Numbered from the stretch's first letter, positions 10,701 to 23,295 are shown. The stretch is DNA of 64,000 bases from Acorus gramineus (GCA_030737835.1 CM060848.1:4946361-5010360), one strand, 5' to 3'. The notes: a model not told the origin generated them from the letters alone. Numbers and translations are program-made.

Positions 10701-11092
10701 ACTTATCCTGCCCACTCCAAAATTTTATCTATTTAGTTATTATTATTACTTTGATATGTAAAAACTAAAATGTATTCATCTATAAGTCTTTACGAATATG
10801 CTTTATTTCATAGTATAGCATGTCTTCAATGAAAAAGTGTTTGATTTTTTTTTCTGAAAAATAAAGAAAAACGATGTGAACTATAATTGGGGCTGTATAA
10901 GGGCTCCACGTATCATTCTTCACAACATTTTGGTTCACTTAATCACACCATTAGTCTGTTCATGACCAAACACCTAAGGCAGGCTGAGTTGACTTCATTG
11001 TGGTTTTTTTTTTCTTTTCTTGTCTTTGAGGGAACAAAGTCATACTGAAAACTTAAATCTCACATGTAACATGAACTGAATTCATCATCAGA
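10701..11092. other. AT-rich intergenic DNA, nothing recognised
   Basis: No gene, RNA or clear repeat seen. The only notable features are homopolymer runs. Confidence 0.6.
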
Positions 11093-11198
11093 TTTGCGTG
11101 CAATACATGTATTTGGCATGAAAAACAACCATACATTGTGAATGTATATCATCAGACATCCATCTTTATATGTGTCATACTTAGGGAGTTGGGATGCA

Positions 11199-11207
11199 TT
11201 TCAAAAA
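11199..11207. repeat. 9-bp target duplication TTTCAAAAA, left
   Basis: Exact match to 12164-12172. It flanks the inverted-repeat element. A 9-bp duplication is characteristic of Mutator-like elements. Confidence 0.93.
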
Positions 11208-12163
11208 GGGTTAAAGACATCTAAGTCCCTACAAACATGAGAAAATCCATATAAGTCCCTACTAAAATTAGGACAGACGTACGAGTCCCTGAAAACTCAG
11301 AAAAACCCAATTATCATCCCTGAGTTAAATTTCCATCCAAACTTAACGGAATATTCCCAGAATATTCTGTCACATATAATTGTATTGACATTGAAGTCCT
11401 TATAAACAGTCATAAAGACAAATTAGTCCCTGCAAAAGACAAAATTACCCCTGAAAGACTTTTACATTAAATTGTGTACACATTGCAGTCCCTGTAAACA
11501 ATCATAAAGACAAATTAATCCTTGCAAAAGACAAAATTGCCCCTGAAAGATTTTTACATTTAATTGGATAGACATTGTAGTCCTTATAAATAATCGTAAA
11601 GACAAATTGGTACATGTAAAAGACAAAAATGCCCCTGAAGAATTTTTACATTTAATTGTGTAGAAATTGCAGTATTTTAGAGGGTATTTAATTTTTAAAT
11701 TGCAATGTCTGCACAATTAAATGTAAAAATCCTTCAAGAGTATTTTTGTCTTTTAGAGGGACCAATTTGTCTTTACGATTGTTTATAAGGACTGTAATGT
11801 CTATTTAATTATATGTAAAAGTCTTTCAATGACAATTTTGTCTTTTGTGGAGACTAATTTGTTTTTATGATTATTTATAGGGACTACAATATATACACAA
11901 TTTAATGTAAAGTCTTTTAGGGGCAATTTTATCTTTTGCAGGGACTAATTTGTCTTTATGACTGTTTAGAAGGATTTCAATGTCTACACAATTATATGTG
12001 ATGGAATATTCTATTAATATTCCATTACATTTGGATGGAAATTTAACTTAGGGATGATAATTGGGTTTTTCTGAGTTTTCAGGGACTCGTACGTCTGTCC
12101 TAATTTTAGTAGGGACTTATATGGGTTTTCCCATGTTTGTAGGGACTTAGATGTCTTTAACCC
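11208..12163. mobile_element. Foldback MULE-type element, 956 bp
   Basis: Nearly the whole element is an inverted repeat. The left end, GGGTTAAAGACATCTAAG, is mirrored by CTTAGATGTCTTTAACCC at the right end, and the arms continue for over 400 bp on each side. The arms consist of repeated modules with AAGTCCCT.AAA and AAGACAAATT.GTCCCTGCAAAAGACAAAAT. No transposase is encoded. Exact 9-bp duplications on both sides support Mutator-type transposition by an enzyme from elsewhere. It could fold into one long hairpin, and if transcribed could feed small-RNA production (inference). Confidence 0.93.
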
Positions 12164-12172
12164 TTTCAAAAA
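12164..12172. repeat. 9-bp target duplication TTTCAAAAA, right
   Basis: Pairs with 11199-11207. Confidence 0.93.
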
Positions 12173-12330
12173 TTAGTTTGCACCACTAATTATCAAGAGC
12201 TGATTGATATTATAACGACCGTTACTCCCATGTTTCATTTTCCGTTTTCACTCGACAACATGAGATATCGGAGTAAATTGTATAACATATGTCATCGCGG
12301 GATTTGAATATAGGGGTCATTAATTTCACT

Positions 12331-14040
12331 ATTTTTACTCTATTTTAGTGCAATTACATAATAAATAAATTCTTAAAGCCCTTTCTTTTTCTCTCATTTT
12401 CGGCTTCCTTCCCCTCAATCAAATTTCTTGTCCCCCTCTACTATGAATCTCGTTGAGATGGACAGCTCACACACAGTGCATAGCATGTACAACTCTCTCT
12501 TGACGTCTAAATTAGCCAATACTACTCCATCATAATTGCTTACCAGCAGCCCCACTACTACATCGTGATCCCTCCACATTGAGGCGCTGGTCTAACAGGT
12601 GTGATCTCTCAAACCAGTTTTGTTGGTTCAGGTAGAATATCGTTTCATGTCAGGTGAGTGACTTAATAGCTCACCATGCTCTCTCGCAGGGGCGTTTCAT
12701 CAATGACTTCATCCCCTCCTAGGGTTGGTTGGATCCGCAATAGGTGGCTCGTGAAGAGGTTCAACGACTTCATCGACTGCATCGTTGCCTTTGCCGCTTA
12801 CCCAAACGACTTATGGCTCTATTCCTTGCAGAAACTCGAATGGGGTTCCCTTCCTTTCACAAGAATATATAAATAAAGTTCATTTTTTTTGTGGAGGGAG
12901 GGGTCTTTTGAAATATAGGCATTTTACTAATATAGGCATCTTCTGAAATATTAGTTTGCCCCGTTATCTAACATAGTCCATTCCATTTATCCAATATTAT
13001 TCCATAATAGTTAGCAATACACATACATGAGATGAAATTCATGATCTGAACAATCTTCTCATTAACTTGTATCTTGTCACATGCAACATTTTAAAGTGCG
13101 ATGGTGACTGAGTGATTTTGAAAAGCTAATTGGCTTTTGAAAAATATTATTTTCATGTATGTGTTCTCAAACTCTGAAAAAATAATATAGTGAATGTTGA
13201 ATTTTTAGTCAATGTGGCGTTTGAAAAAAGATATTTGAATCCTCATCTAATGGTTGAACCATATAAAAGGTCTAAATGTGGATATGAACAAGTTCTCAAT
13301 TTTTATAACAAAAATAAGCTTAAAATTATTTTAGAGATCAATTGATAAACAATAAAAGTCAAGAATTGTCAAGCTTGATTTAACTCAAATTAAATGAGCA
13401 ATCAAAACTATATGTAATAATTGATATATAGCATTTTAGAAGCTTATTTAATTTTAAGTTAATTTATTTTTAAAAAAGAATTCGTAATATTTGAACAATC
13501 TTACCATATTACACTTCAAAAATGGTTAAGATAATTTATTATATACATATCTTATTATAAAGCGAATCAAAGAATGAACAGCTGAGTGTTATTATGTTTA
13601 TTATAAAATTTGAAAAAAAAAAAAAAAGGTATATTTAACGCTGTGTGCAGCCCCATCGAAATTAATCCTCTCTGTTTCCCGTTTTTTAAAGAAAATATTA
13701 TACACTCGCCTATTGATCTACATGTTGTTATAAAATAAAAAAGCACACACTCAAAAACACTAGTATACTTTTTATATAAAAAATTCTAAAAAAATAATTT
13801 TTGTACAGTACGATAGTGTATCACAGTGTACATTGCACTATCGTTGTGTATAGATGGTTGAGGCACTACTGCTAGAGTACTTTAGATGGGAATGCAAAAC
13901 AAATTAAGTGTATCGATGCTCTTTATAAAACAAATGGGCAAAGATATATATACCCACTACCCTACTTAATTTTTCCACAACCCCAAATTATCAAAAAACT
14001 AGCTTTTTGTTTTTTTTTAAGTCCATGAATCTCACTACCC
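12331..14040. other. Intergenic DNA with a weak coding-like patch
   Basis: About 12400-12870 is less AT-rich and includes a 66-codon open frame (12676-12876, +) ending in a sequence like RFNDFIDCIVAFAA. I recognise no family, and neither splice structure nor promoter supports a gene. The remainder is AT-rich with homopolymer runs. Confidence 0.4.
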
Positions 14041-14176
14041 AGTTCGACAAGGACATAGTCGAACTCTTCTTCACTGGGATGACAGAATGTCCACCAAGTT
14101 GGCTGAGCAAAGGTCGACATGGCCATAGTCGAAGTATGCTTTACTGGGAAACATAAGGTCCGTTGATCTGAGCAAA
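14041..14176 (+). repeat. Diverged tandem duplication (about 66-69 bp units)
   Basis: Two units run from TTCGACAAGGACATAGTCGAA to GCTGAGCAAA and from GGTCGACATGGCCATAGTCGA to TCTGAGCAAA. Both carry a near-palindromic TCGAC..CATAGTCGA core. A similar GTCGACATAGTC core recurs near 24874. Confidence 0.7.
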
Positions 14177-14370
14177 TATTAATAGGAGGCATGTCGAATG
14201 AGTAATATATAATTCGACACAAAACATGTCGAACCCTTCAGAACAGCAGCTTTCTTTTGAAAATCAATCACATGTAAAATCATTTAAATCTTCACAAAGA
14301 ACAAAATATCATTTAAGTAATTTAAGTCCTTTTGAAAATAATTCACTTATATAGTCATTTAAGCATAAGA

Positions 14371-14628
14371 AAAAAATGCCAAACAAACAGTCATTTAAGC
14401 CAAATAAACAGTAAGCATTCCATATACATAATAAACAATAAAACATTGTTTTGTTTTCTAAACATGCGGAGTCCCATTCAAAATGAAATGGCTCATGCCT
14501 GTGGGGTTGTTTAACATTTTATTTTAAATAAGACTCTGCATGTTCAGATACAAAACGAGTTTTCTTGTGTATATGAAATGTTTATTGTTTATTTAACTTA
14601 AATGACTATTTGTTTAACATTTTTATTC
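14371..14628. mobile_element. Short foldback (MITE-like) element
   Basis: The left arm (about 14371-14473) and the inverted right arm (about 14531-14628) pair over roughly 100 bp. Matching pieces are AAACAAACAGTCATTTAAG with CTTAAATGACTATTTGTTT, and ACATGCGGAGTC with GACTCTGCATGT. The loop is about 57 bp and there is no coding capacity. Family and target duplication were not resolved. Confidence 0.75.
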
Positions 14629-15934
14629 CTCGTACTTCTTGTCACCAGTATAGAATTTGGGAATAATATAACAGGGGCAATAATTCTCAATACAGTAAAT
14701 TTTATAGAAACACAACATTTTGGTTACTAATAAAAAAAACAAGAAGAAGATCCACATAACCTTAGCAAATGGAGGTCTTATAAGGCAGTCAAATTGGGGT
14801 CATTATTTCCACCCGTTAAGCTGGAACCTCACTCTTTAAAAAAAAAATTCATCTTTTTCAGGGTTGGAAGAAGAATAAATCAAAAAAATTAAAAGAGAAA
14901 GACAGGAGGGGAGAGGGGAATGGGAGGAGGGCGTGTGGAAGACAGATATGATTATGGAGCTCTAATTTGGGATCATGAAAGCTACTGCTTGGAGGCCACC
15001 ATAGCACAGACTTGTGCGTACTCAAATCAACATTTTGGAACACAAATTAAGCTGTGGTTGAAGAAGGCCTACAACTCAATATTCATCACATAGCCACCAT
15101 GGTTTGGAGCCAATCTGATTTCACAATGGCAGTTGCTTTTGCTTGGATTCTTTTTCCCCTAAACATATAATGAAATAAATGTGAAGCTCTTTAGCAAGGG
15201 AACCTTCTCCTGTCAGGGTTCAAGGAATTTAAGGAGTTTTTTTAGCCAACGTTTGTTACACGCAATCCTTTTTCAAGTCCCATTTCCGGTCCATATACCT
15301 CATTAGCTACAAGTCTTTATTTTTATGTGGTATATATTTCGTTATAAATTTTTACATTTTTTTTATAAATACGACTATGTAATTAATTGAAGTATATATA
15401 CTTCATCTTTATAAAAACATAAACCTTATTAGTTGAAAGTATGCTATTAAAAAAACTAAAACGGGACATACTGGATAATAGGACTACGTGTAGCATTATT
15501 CCTTCTTTAACAACAGAATAATCTGAAATTGGCTTCACTAGAATGATGTCTAATACGTTTGGGGAGGAGCTTTGAAACATTTCCTTGATGCTCTTATAAT
15601 CCTATTTTGGGCAGCAGTGCTCGTACTGTTACATTTAATCCATTTTGATCTAGCTTGTACAGTTGACTATGTAACACTCTTACATTTAATCCATTTTACA
15701 ACCGCATAAACCATATTAGCCATCTGCATTCACTTTATTGAGCTGTATATATATTTTTATTAGAACTTTTTGTACACTTCCATAAATGAATCCATAACAA
15801 TTTATTATAATATATATTTTATTGTTTACATAAATATATACATCAATAAATGAAATGTATATTATTTAAAAAAAAAGATGAATATTATATTTGGGGGCTT
15901 TTCTTCCACCAAACACACACGTGTTAACATCAGT
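14629..15934. other. AT-rich intergenic DNA, nothing recognised
   Basis: Scattered short AT-rich open frames only. No protein family, RNA gene or clear repeat seen. Confidence 0.6.
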
Positions 15935-16180
15935 CATGCAACAAAATCATAGTGTATGTGGTTGGGCAACTATTGCATGGCACAACATGCAATGTGAATG
16001 TCACTGAATTTAATCAAACAAATTTGTCTTTGGGAGTTGGATTGCATTGAAAATATAATTATATATATTCTGACTAATGGGTATAATTTATATAATGACC
16101 TATACTGGACATATGTTAGTTAGAGTTGCATTTTCTAAGATACATGGGATATCAGAGTATATCAATTACTATTTTGAAGA
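15935..16180 (+). repeat. AT-rich dispersed repeat, copy c (diverged)
   Basis: It shares CATGCAAC..AAATCATA, TTTGTCTTTGGGAGTTGGATTGCATT, AAATATAATTA and ACATGGGATATCAGAGTATATC with the better-preserved copy at 17965-18390, in the same order. Confidence 0.6.
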
Positions 16181-17964
16181 TTCTAACAATGTCTAGCTTT
16201 TCATTTTATATCTCCTATAATTATTAAGCCTGTTGAAACTTTCAATGCCGTGGCACAAATCTCATACCAACTTGAGACATTTAGAATTGAAAGAATGAAA
16301 AATACAAATCAAACAATGGCTGAGATTCTCTTCACCCCTATAATTACCCTTTATCCCCTTCTGAAATCACGTAATTGTATAATCCCTCCGCAGGGATATC
16401 AATATCATGTTTTTTTGTTTCAGTTTATTGTCCAGTTTTTGTTTCAATATCAATATCAATATCAATATCAATACTGGACGAATGTCCAGTTTATTGTTTC
16501 AGTTTTTATTTTAATATGATCCACTTTCCACAATACTTTCCGAGCTTTAATCAATAAATGATTGATATGTAAAAAACCAAAACCAAGTGAACACCTCAAC
16601 AACAATAAATTATTAAAATAAATCTTAACACAAACTAAAATTAGAGGCGGACCTAAAGGTTGGCTGGTCCGGACCCTAATTTTTTTGTTAATTTATGATG
16701 TATAGTATGATATTTATATTTTATATTATAGAAATTTACAATTTATACATAAATATATTCCAATCCGATCATTTTAAAAATGAAAGTCTCAATCTAAAAT
16801 AGTGCATATATATATTTTTGGACATTATTATCACTTCAAATCATTTAAAATAGAGATTTATGAGAGAGAAAGAACAATAACATAATGATAAATCAAATCT
16901 TAACGTAACAAAACTAGATCTCAACCTAATAAAACCAAATCAAATTAATTATTCTTAATTAACTAAATTTAATTTTCAAAGGAATAGTTTTATTAATAAT
17001 AAATCACATAAATTTTAACAATTCTAAATCTTAAAATTCAAATATTACGTTAAGAATTAACTTAACTTAAATTAAATCAAGAACGACACATTATATCCAT
17101 AAATTCAAAATGGCATCATTTCTAGTACAATTCTTAAAAGTATCCATTTTGGGTATTTCTTATCTTTAGAAGATTTATTTAAGTATTTTCTATATAAAAT
17201 TTATTAGATCATTTACTTCACTTTTTTTTTAAAGATAAATATTTCGTTACATGGATATACTCTTCAAAAACACGTGGGAAACATGTTTTTCCCTAATATA
17301 ATCCTAATTTTCTTCAAAGACCTAGTTAAGCTAAAGTTAAACCAACTACCCCCAGATGAAGTTTATTCCGGGCTCATGTATATTTGATAACACAAAAACA
17401 AAAAAAACAAAAAAATTAATTAAAGGAAAATGATGTCCAGTCATGTGTGCAATCCCATCTGCAACCTTCACTGATTTCTTTTAAAAAAATATATGCCCGT
17501 CCATTGAAGTAAATATATTAATATACATTGAGATATATTAATGTAATTTAAAAAATAAATAAATAATTTCTGTATATTGCGATAGTGTATACAGTCAGAT
17601 GAGACTATCAACACTCTTAATTAAGGAAAATGTTAAGATTAAGTCATTTTTATCAACCAAAACTCAGACCACACATGTTTTCATTTTTCTTTAAATAGTA
17701 AACATCATCTAATGAGTTATATGTTTTAATAGAAAATGTATATATATCACTCCATTTCAAGTTAAATGAACTCATTTTTAGTAAGTATAAATAATTTTGT
17801 TTAATGAGATACATACATGTCTAATGAGATTTATGTTTCAGTTAGATTTTTAAAAAGGTATATAGGACTGTATTTTATAGTGTAAAAATAAACCGAGTGT
17901 AACAACACACTTAATTAAATCCATTTGTATTTTATATCCTGCAATGTGTGTGGGTGTGGTCATG
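16181..17964. other. AT-rich intergenic DNA with (ATCAAT)n
   Basis: A hexanucleotide microsatellite of about five ATCAAT units lies at 16445-16478, flanked on both sides by diverged copies of a TTTATTGT(CCAGT)TTTTGTTT..AAT segment. I see no gene or RNA in the rest. Confidence 0.65.
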
Positions 17965-18390
17965 CTATTAGTGCATGCAACACATAAATTTGGCATGACA
18001 TAATCATGCAGTTTGAGCATCATCAAGCTTACCTCTTACATGTAATATATATTTGTCTTCGGCAGTTGAACATCATTTGCAAATATAATTAGTAAAAGTT
18101 ATCTCTTAATGTTTAATTATGAATACTTTTTTATATAACATCGATGTGTTACTTGTATTTTGAATCGATTTATTTTTTTTTCAAGATAAATGAGATGTCA
18201 GAGTAAATCTATTCACACATGCAAGTTTCTACCTGAGGTTATCATTTGATTATGTTCTTATAGTTTGAAAAGAGCATGTGACATGAGATTTAATTACAAA
18301 AATATTCTTTATATATTTATTTATTTATTTTTATTTTTCGTAGATGGCCCATTTGGAAGATCATTTGATTCGATTCATTAGATCACCAAA
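17965..18390 (+). repeat. AT-rich dispersed repeat, copy d
   Basis: Best match to copy a (9585-10010), from TCATGCTATTAGTGCATGCAAC to GGCCCATTTGGAAGATCATT, about 8.4 kb away in direct orientation. After its end (18390-18600) a + strand frame reads a short SFWDGRRVVCVWHVN-type peptide that I cannot assign. Confidence 0.85.
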
Positions 18391-19092
18391 CTACCAGGCA
18401 GTGTGGAGACTGTTGTTATTGGTGGAAGTTGTGGAATATCTTTTTGGGACGGCAGGAGAGTTGTTTGTGTATGGCACGTAAATGTTCCTCTTCATGAATA
18501 AGGATTTGTTGAGCGCAGTTGCTCCGACCACAGCAAAATTGACTGAATGTTCAAATTAGACGTTCTTATCCACGTATGGATTAAGAAGTTGGAGCCTGAG
18601 CTTTTTTTGCTTCAAAAAATATAACATTGAGCATGTGAGTAACAAGAATTATTTTCAACTTGTATTTGTTAAAAGTTTGTGTGAAAGCAATATCTTTATT
18701 TACGATAATATAAATAAATGCAGAAACTTTATTCCTATTGTGGAAAATTTCCACATTCCCTTTTTCTTTTTTTTTTCCATTTCCTACCATTTTTCTGGTT
18801 AACAATTTGTTTGTCAACTTGTATATTTTCTGTAAATTTCATGAAAAATATCAATACATTGGATCAAAATTTGTATCCAAAATATTTTAAATATTTGGTA
18901 TTTGAAATCTGTGTCCATATTTAAAATAAAATATCCATATATTTTAAATGCGATACGAATACGATGGTATCCGAACCAAACAACATATGCATCTAATATT
19001 ATTAATTATAATATTGTATATTATATTAATATATTTTGATAAAAATTAAAATAGGATTATTTTTATTTTTTATTTAAATATTAGATAATTAT
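18391..19092. other. AT-rich intergenic DNA
   Basis: Apart from the unassigned peptide near 18430-18520 nothing was recognised. Confidence 0.55.
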
Positions 19093-19408
19093 TTTAGGGT
19101 TTTACCATGTAACCATAGATTTTAGGAATTTTTATTTTTAAGTCCATGTAAACTAGGATATTTAGTGATCAGTCCCTCTCTTTTTCATATTTCTTTTTAA
19201 GTCACCAACTTCTAATATCTATTTTGTTATAAATCCCTCCGTCAAACGACCGTCCAAACACAGTTAGTTGGTCAAATTTGTTATTACTTTTAAGTCCCTA
19301 AAAACTATGTTATTTTGTTATTAGTCTCTCCATTCTTTATATTTTATTTTAAGTCCCTAACTTTAAATGTTTTTTCCATTATTAGTCCCTAGACAAAATA
19401 TATATATG
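19093..19408. mobile_element. Left arm of a foldback MULE-type element
   Basis: The arm pairs in inverted orientation with 22966-23295. Matching pieces include TTTTTAAGTCCATGTAAACTA, ATATTTAGTGATC.GTC.CTC, TCCGTCAAACG.C.GT and TCCCTAGACAAAAT. The arms repeat AAGTCCCT modules like those of 11208-12163, which suggests the same superfamily. The arms are more diverged from each other than those of the 11-kb element, so it is older. The exact outer ends and target duplication are unclear. Confidence 0.8.
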
Positions 19409-19488
19409 ATTTTGTAAGTAGTTTAATATTTAGAACTTGTATATATGAGTGAAAAATCTAAAGCAAAACTGCATTTGCATTATTAGGT

Positions 19489-19493
19489 GTCGA
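19489..19493. repeat. Target site duplication GTCGA, left
   Basis: Identical to 22640-22644 on the other side of the solo LTR. Confidence 0.93.
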
Positions 19494-22400
19494 TGTCACG
19501 CCCCAGGGCGGCCGTCCCCGGGACGCGGCAGGTGTATATATCATATCAGAAACCTACACAGGAGGTCAAATATATATACTCTAAACCACAAATAAAATGA
19601 CAACACAGATCAAACAGGGCTGACATAATATATACACAATATAGCGGAAGCTAAAACTGAGTCTGTAATCCAAAACATATTACAGACTCGATACACAATC
19701 ATACGTCCTGTGAGAGCCAATATACATAGCAACAACTGAATATACACAGACACGTGCCAAGCACGGAAATAAAATACATACAGTCAAGAAGGGATGCTGA
19801 TAACCTCTGGTACTCGCGGAGCGTGGCGCTGCTCCGCTATTGAAGGAATCCCTCGGAAAGCTCCAACTGCTGCTCCGGCTCCAGCTCAGTGACCACTGGG
19901 GAAAAACATATGCGAGGGGTTAGCCACACGCTCAGTGAACAGCACAACCCATGCATCACAGACAATATTTACCATAATTCCATTATTTATCCATCTTAAA
20001 CCACAATTTTCATAACCCAGATCATACCCTCACTTTTACCCCTCAACAGGGGACTCAGGATGTTGGGACTAACAATCATCCATAAACAAAACTAGCAGGT
20101 CGCTCATCGCCAACCCACTACACCCTCACCCTCACCTTTCCAAAGGTGACATAGGATTTTGGGACTGACTAGGCTGTTGGTCACCCTTGGTCCACCGATA
20201 GTCTCTCCTCCACTCCGTAGGCCGCTTGGTCTCCACCCACAACTTCAGCACAGTCCGAAACCAAATCAGGAGGTGCCTACTTATGTGGGTCCTCCGAAGG
20301 ACGGCCTTTCTAACGCTGGGGGTAGCCTCTACCGGATCCAACGCAGGGAACAGAACAGCCTATCCATACGCATATGATCCACTCGGATCCGCCGACAACA
20401 CATCTCTACCACTCAAATGTCATGAACTCTTCAGAGTTCCTCCAGGGCGCATATCCAAGAATGCGGGGAAAATAAGTACGATCAAAAGCAGTGTTGGAAT
20501 ATCATTGGGGAAAAGAAACTCGGGAGGGCGGCGTGAGTTCCCGATATAGGATACCCCGACAACCAAACAAGGAACACGGAGTACCCTAACCCGGGTCTCA
20601 CCGCTGTCCTCGCAAGGCCCCTCCCCTATAATATTCACTACTCATGCTAATAATCATACCAAACATACAACATTACTTATAATATTATTGGGACTAGAAA
20701 CCTTGGGAGGGCAGCATGAGGTCCCGATACAGGACATCCCGACAACCAAACAAGGAACACGGAGTACCCTAACACGGGTCTCACCGCTGTCCTCGCAAGG
20801 CTCCTCCCGATAATATTACCTAAGGCATGCGATTTAACATACACTAGCATTTAATTGAATAAATAAACTAGTAGGACGCATACACAGGTCGCGGTTTCCT
20901 AACATGAAACAGGAGACATGGTGCATGGCTCATACACATATCCTAAGGGTGCAAGTCCCTAACATGCAAAGTCTAGGGTAGCATGCATTCTACAATTTAA
21001 TCATACAAGCATGGATTACATATTACTGCAGGTTAATATTCATCCACGGTGCCCCAGGAGAGGTCGGTATACGCCCAAGTGCGTATAACGCATCTCTACT
21101 GGTTGGATTGTCCCACTCACCAGTATCTGGGTCGTCGCGCGACCGCCCGTCTAGATCTGTAAGATAGACATTCAATATGGTGAGTTAAAATCCACAAATA
21201 CTACAAAATACACAAGAACTTTCATAAACCCACAACTAAACTCCTAACACTCGGGCAAACGTGCATACGACCCGCACGCACGCTAGCCCGAGCACCCCCG
21301 GCAACCACCCGCACGACCGGCAACCACCCGCACGGCCGCCCGACCGCCCGGTGCACCGCCGCGCCTCAGCCCGCGCGCCCCGACGCACTGCCGCACGCAC
21401 GCGCACGCTCGCGCGCGCCCGCGCGCACCGCGCGTCCAGCCCAGCGCGCCCCCGCGCGCACTGCACGCACGCCCCAACACGCGCGCGCACTGGTCCCCAG
21501 CACCGCGCGCACTGGTCCCCAGCACCGCGCCCAGGCGCATGCCCAGGCGCCCTGCCCAGCACCCAGGCACAGTGCCCAGGTGCCCTGCCCGCGCGCGTGC
21601 ACGCTCGCGCGCACGCCCGCGCGTGCCTGCGCGCACCCGCGCGCACTCCCGCGCACACCCCCGCTCGCGCCAGCACCCGCGCGCACCCGCGCGCCCGCTC
21701 CGCGCGAACCCGCGCACCCGCGCGCACGCTCCCGCGCGCGACTGCGCGCCCGACTGCGCCTGCCAGCGCCCATCGCCCAGCGCCCAGCGCCCAGCTCCAC
21801 CCGCGCGCACGTCCGCGCGCACGCGCGCGCGCGCCCCTGCCAGCTGCTGCGCCTGCTGCCTGTGCTGCTGCCAGTGCTGCTGCCACCAGCCACCCTGCCC
21901 GAGCACCTCCACCACCACTCCTCCGGCCACCAATGGCCTCCGACCACCTCCACAGCCCTCCGACGACCACCCACCGCCGCCAACCACCTCCCAACCCCAA
22001 ATCCCACCTCCTAACATCCATCTAAGCATGAAAAGAGAGGAAAGAGGCTTACCAAGGGGAGGAGGGGAAGTCCGGTTGCTCTCCGCGCACCGAAACCTCT
22101 CCCAAAGGGCTTCCAACGCCCGGATCTACTCCCACCTCCGAAATGAGCCAAAACAGAGGAGAAGAGAGGGCGGACGGAGGGGCAAAACTCGCCGAAATTC
22201 GGATTTGAAAGCACCGGAGTGTAGATCGGGACCCGATCTACACTTCTTATGCTTTGGGTTTTAAGCTTTGAGGGCTCTAGGGGGCTCAAAAGTGAGAAAA
22301 GGAGAGAGGGGAGAGAGAAAATCACTTTGGTAGGGATGATGAATAGTAACTCGGAAATTAGATTTCACTTATTTATAGTGTGCGACTTAAAAACCCAGAT

Positions 22401-22639
22401 ACGCCCCGGAACTGTGAAATTTCGGGAACGTTACCGGAATTCGATGAAATTTTCGTGAGAGGTCTTAAATGGCACCAGGACACCAAATATGCAGTTAGAT
22501 TTCCAATCGGAGTCCTCTAGCTCAGGACGATAGCTAACAGTCCAAAAATTAGCGGTTCCGATCGAAAAACCGAAAAAACGAAAAACTGTCAGAACGCTCC
22601 AACGGTTACCAGCAGGCTAAAAGTGACACATATATAACA
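19494..22639 (-). mobile_element. Solo LTR (3146 bp) inside the foldback element
   Basis: It runs from TGTCACGCCCCAGGGCGG to TATATAACA and is flanked by GTCGA. It has the family features: a CG-rich tract at about 21290-21930, the palindrome at 22219-22243 and a TATA-like site near 22371-22378 (- strand). It carries only one clear CACCCTCACCCTCACC core (near 20120), where other LTRs have four or five. The ACCAAACAAGGAACACGG block is duplicated (about 20505-20640 and 20690-20822). Confidence 0.94.
20505..20822. repeat. Duplicated block inside the LTR
   Basis: Two copies of the segment GACAACCAAACAAGGAACAC through CGCTGTCCTCGCAAGG..CCTCCC.TATAATATT, offset by about 183 bp. The LTR at 24973-28068 has a comparable doubling (about 25806-25930 and 26040-26165). 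The other LTRs have one copy, so this marks a subfamily. Confidence 0.85.
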
Positions 22640-22644
22640 GTCGA
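22640..22644. repeat. Target site duplication GTCGA, right
   Basis: Pairs with 19489-19493. Confidence 0.93.
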
Positions 22645-22965
22645 ATGCTAATTTCAGTGTTATTCAACACTGCATATACCCACCATGTAGCATTTTCTGT
22701 CGAATTAAAATTGATTACATAAGCAAAAGAAGAAAGATTATCTAAGCAAATTTTTAAAATATTTTTATGTTTGAATTTTGATTTAAATGATTTTTAATGT
22801 GTTTAGAATTTTAAATTAAAAAATTTAGATGCCACTCATAAATAAATAAATAATAGTAGCTTAAATGTAAAAAAGTAAATAAATAATATACTCATAAATA
22901 AATAATAGTAGCTTAAATGTAAAAAAGTAAATAAATAATATAAATACGTTATATTCCTGTAATAG
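22645..22965. other. Loop region of the split foldback element
   Basis: AT-rich, with a direct repeat of CTCATAAATAAATAATAGTA..TAAATGTAAAAAAGTAAATA (about 22832-22890 and 22891-22940). No coding sequence seen. Confidence 0.55.
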
Positions 22966-23295
22966 CACATAGATATTTTGTCCAGGGATTAATCATGAAA
23001 AAAGCATTTGAAATTAAAAACTTAAAATGAAATATGAAAATGAATGGACAAATTACGAATTAACATGATTTACAAGGGCTTAAAAATATTTTTTTTTACC
23101 AATTAACTTTGTTCAAACTGCCGTTTGACGGAGAGAGTTATAACCAAATAGGCGATAGAAACTGGGGACAAAAAAGGAAATATGTAGAAGCGAGAGACCG
23201 ATCACTAAATATCATAGTTTATAAAGACTTAAAAAATAAAAATCCATATATTTTATCTATGAATTTAAAAATAAGTTTTTTAGGATTTGTAAGAT
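22966..23295. mobile_element. Right arm of the foldback MULE-type element
   Basis: Inverted partner of 19093-19408. Together with the LTR between them this is a nested insertion. Confidence 0.8.

Larger units (their letters stand above)
11093..12330 (+). repeat. AT-rich dispersed repeat, copy b, split by a foldback element
   Basis: The left part (11093-11207) has GTGCAATACATGTATTTGGCATGA and GGGAGTTGGGATGCATTT. The right part (12173-12330) has ATTAGTTTGCA and AACATGAGATATCGGAGTAAAT. Joined across the insertion they follow the landmark order of copies a and d (CATGCAACAC..TTGGCATGAC; GCAGTTGAACATCATTTG; GATGTCAGAGTAAAT). Similarity is weaker than between a and d. Confidence 0.6.

Noticed and set aside
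12676-12876. Small + strand gene at 12676-12876
   Set aside because: No recognised domain, no splice or promoter support; kept only as a coding-like patch.
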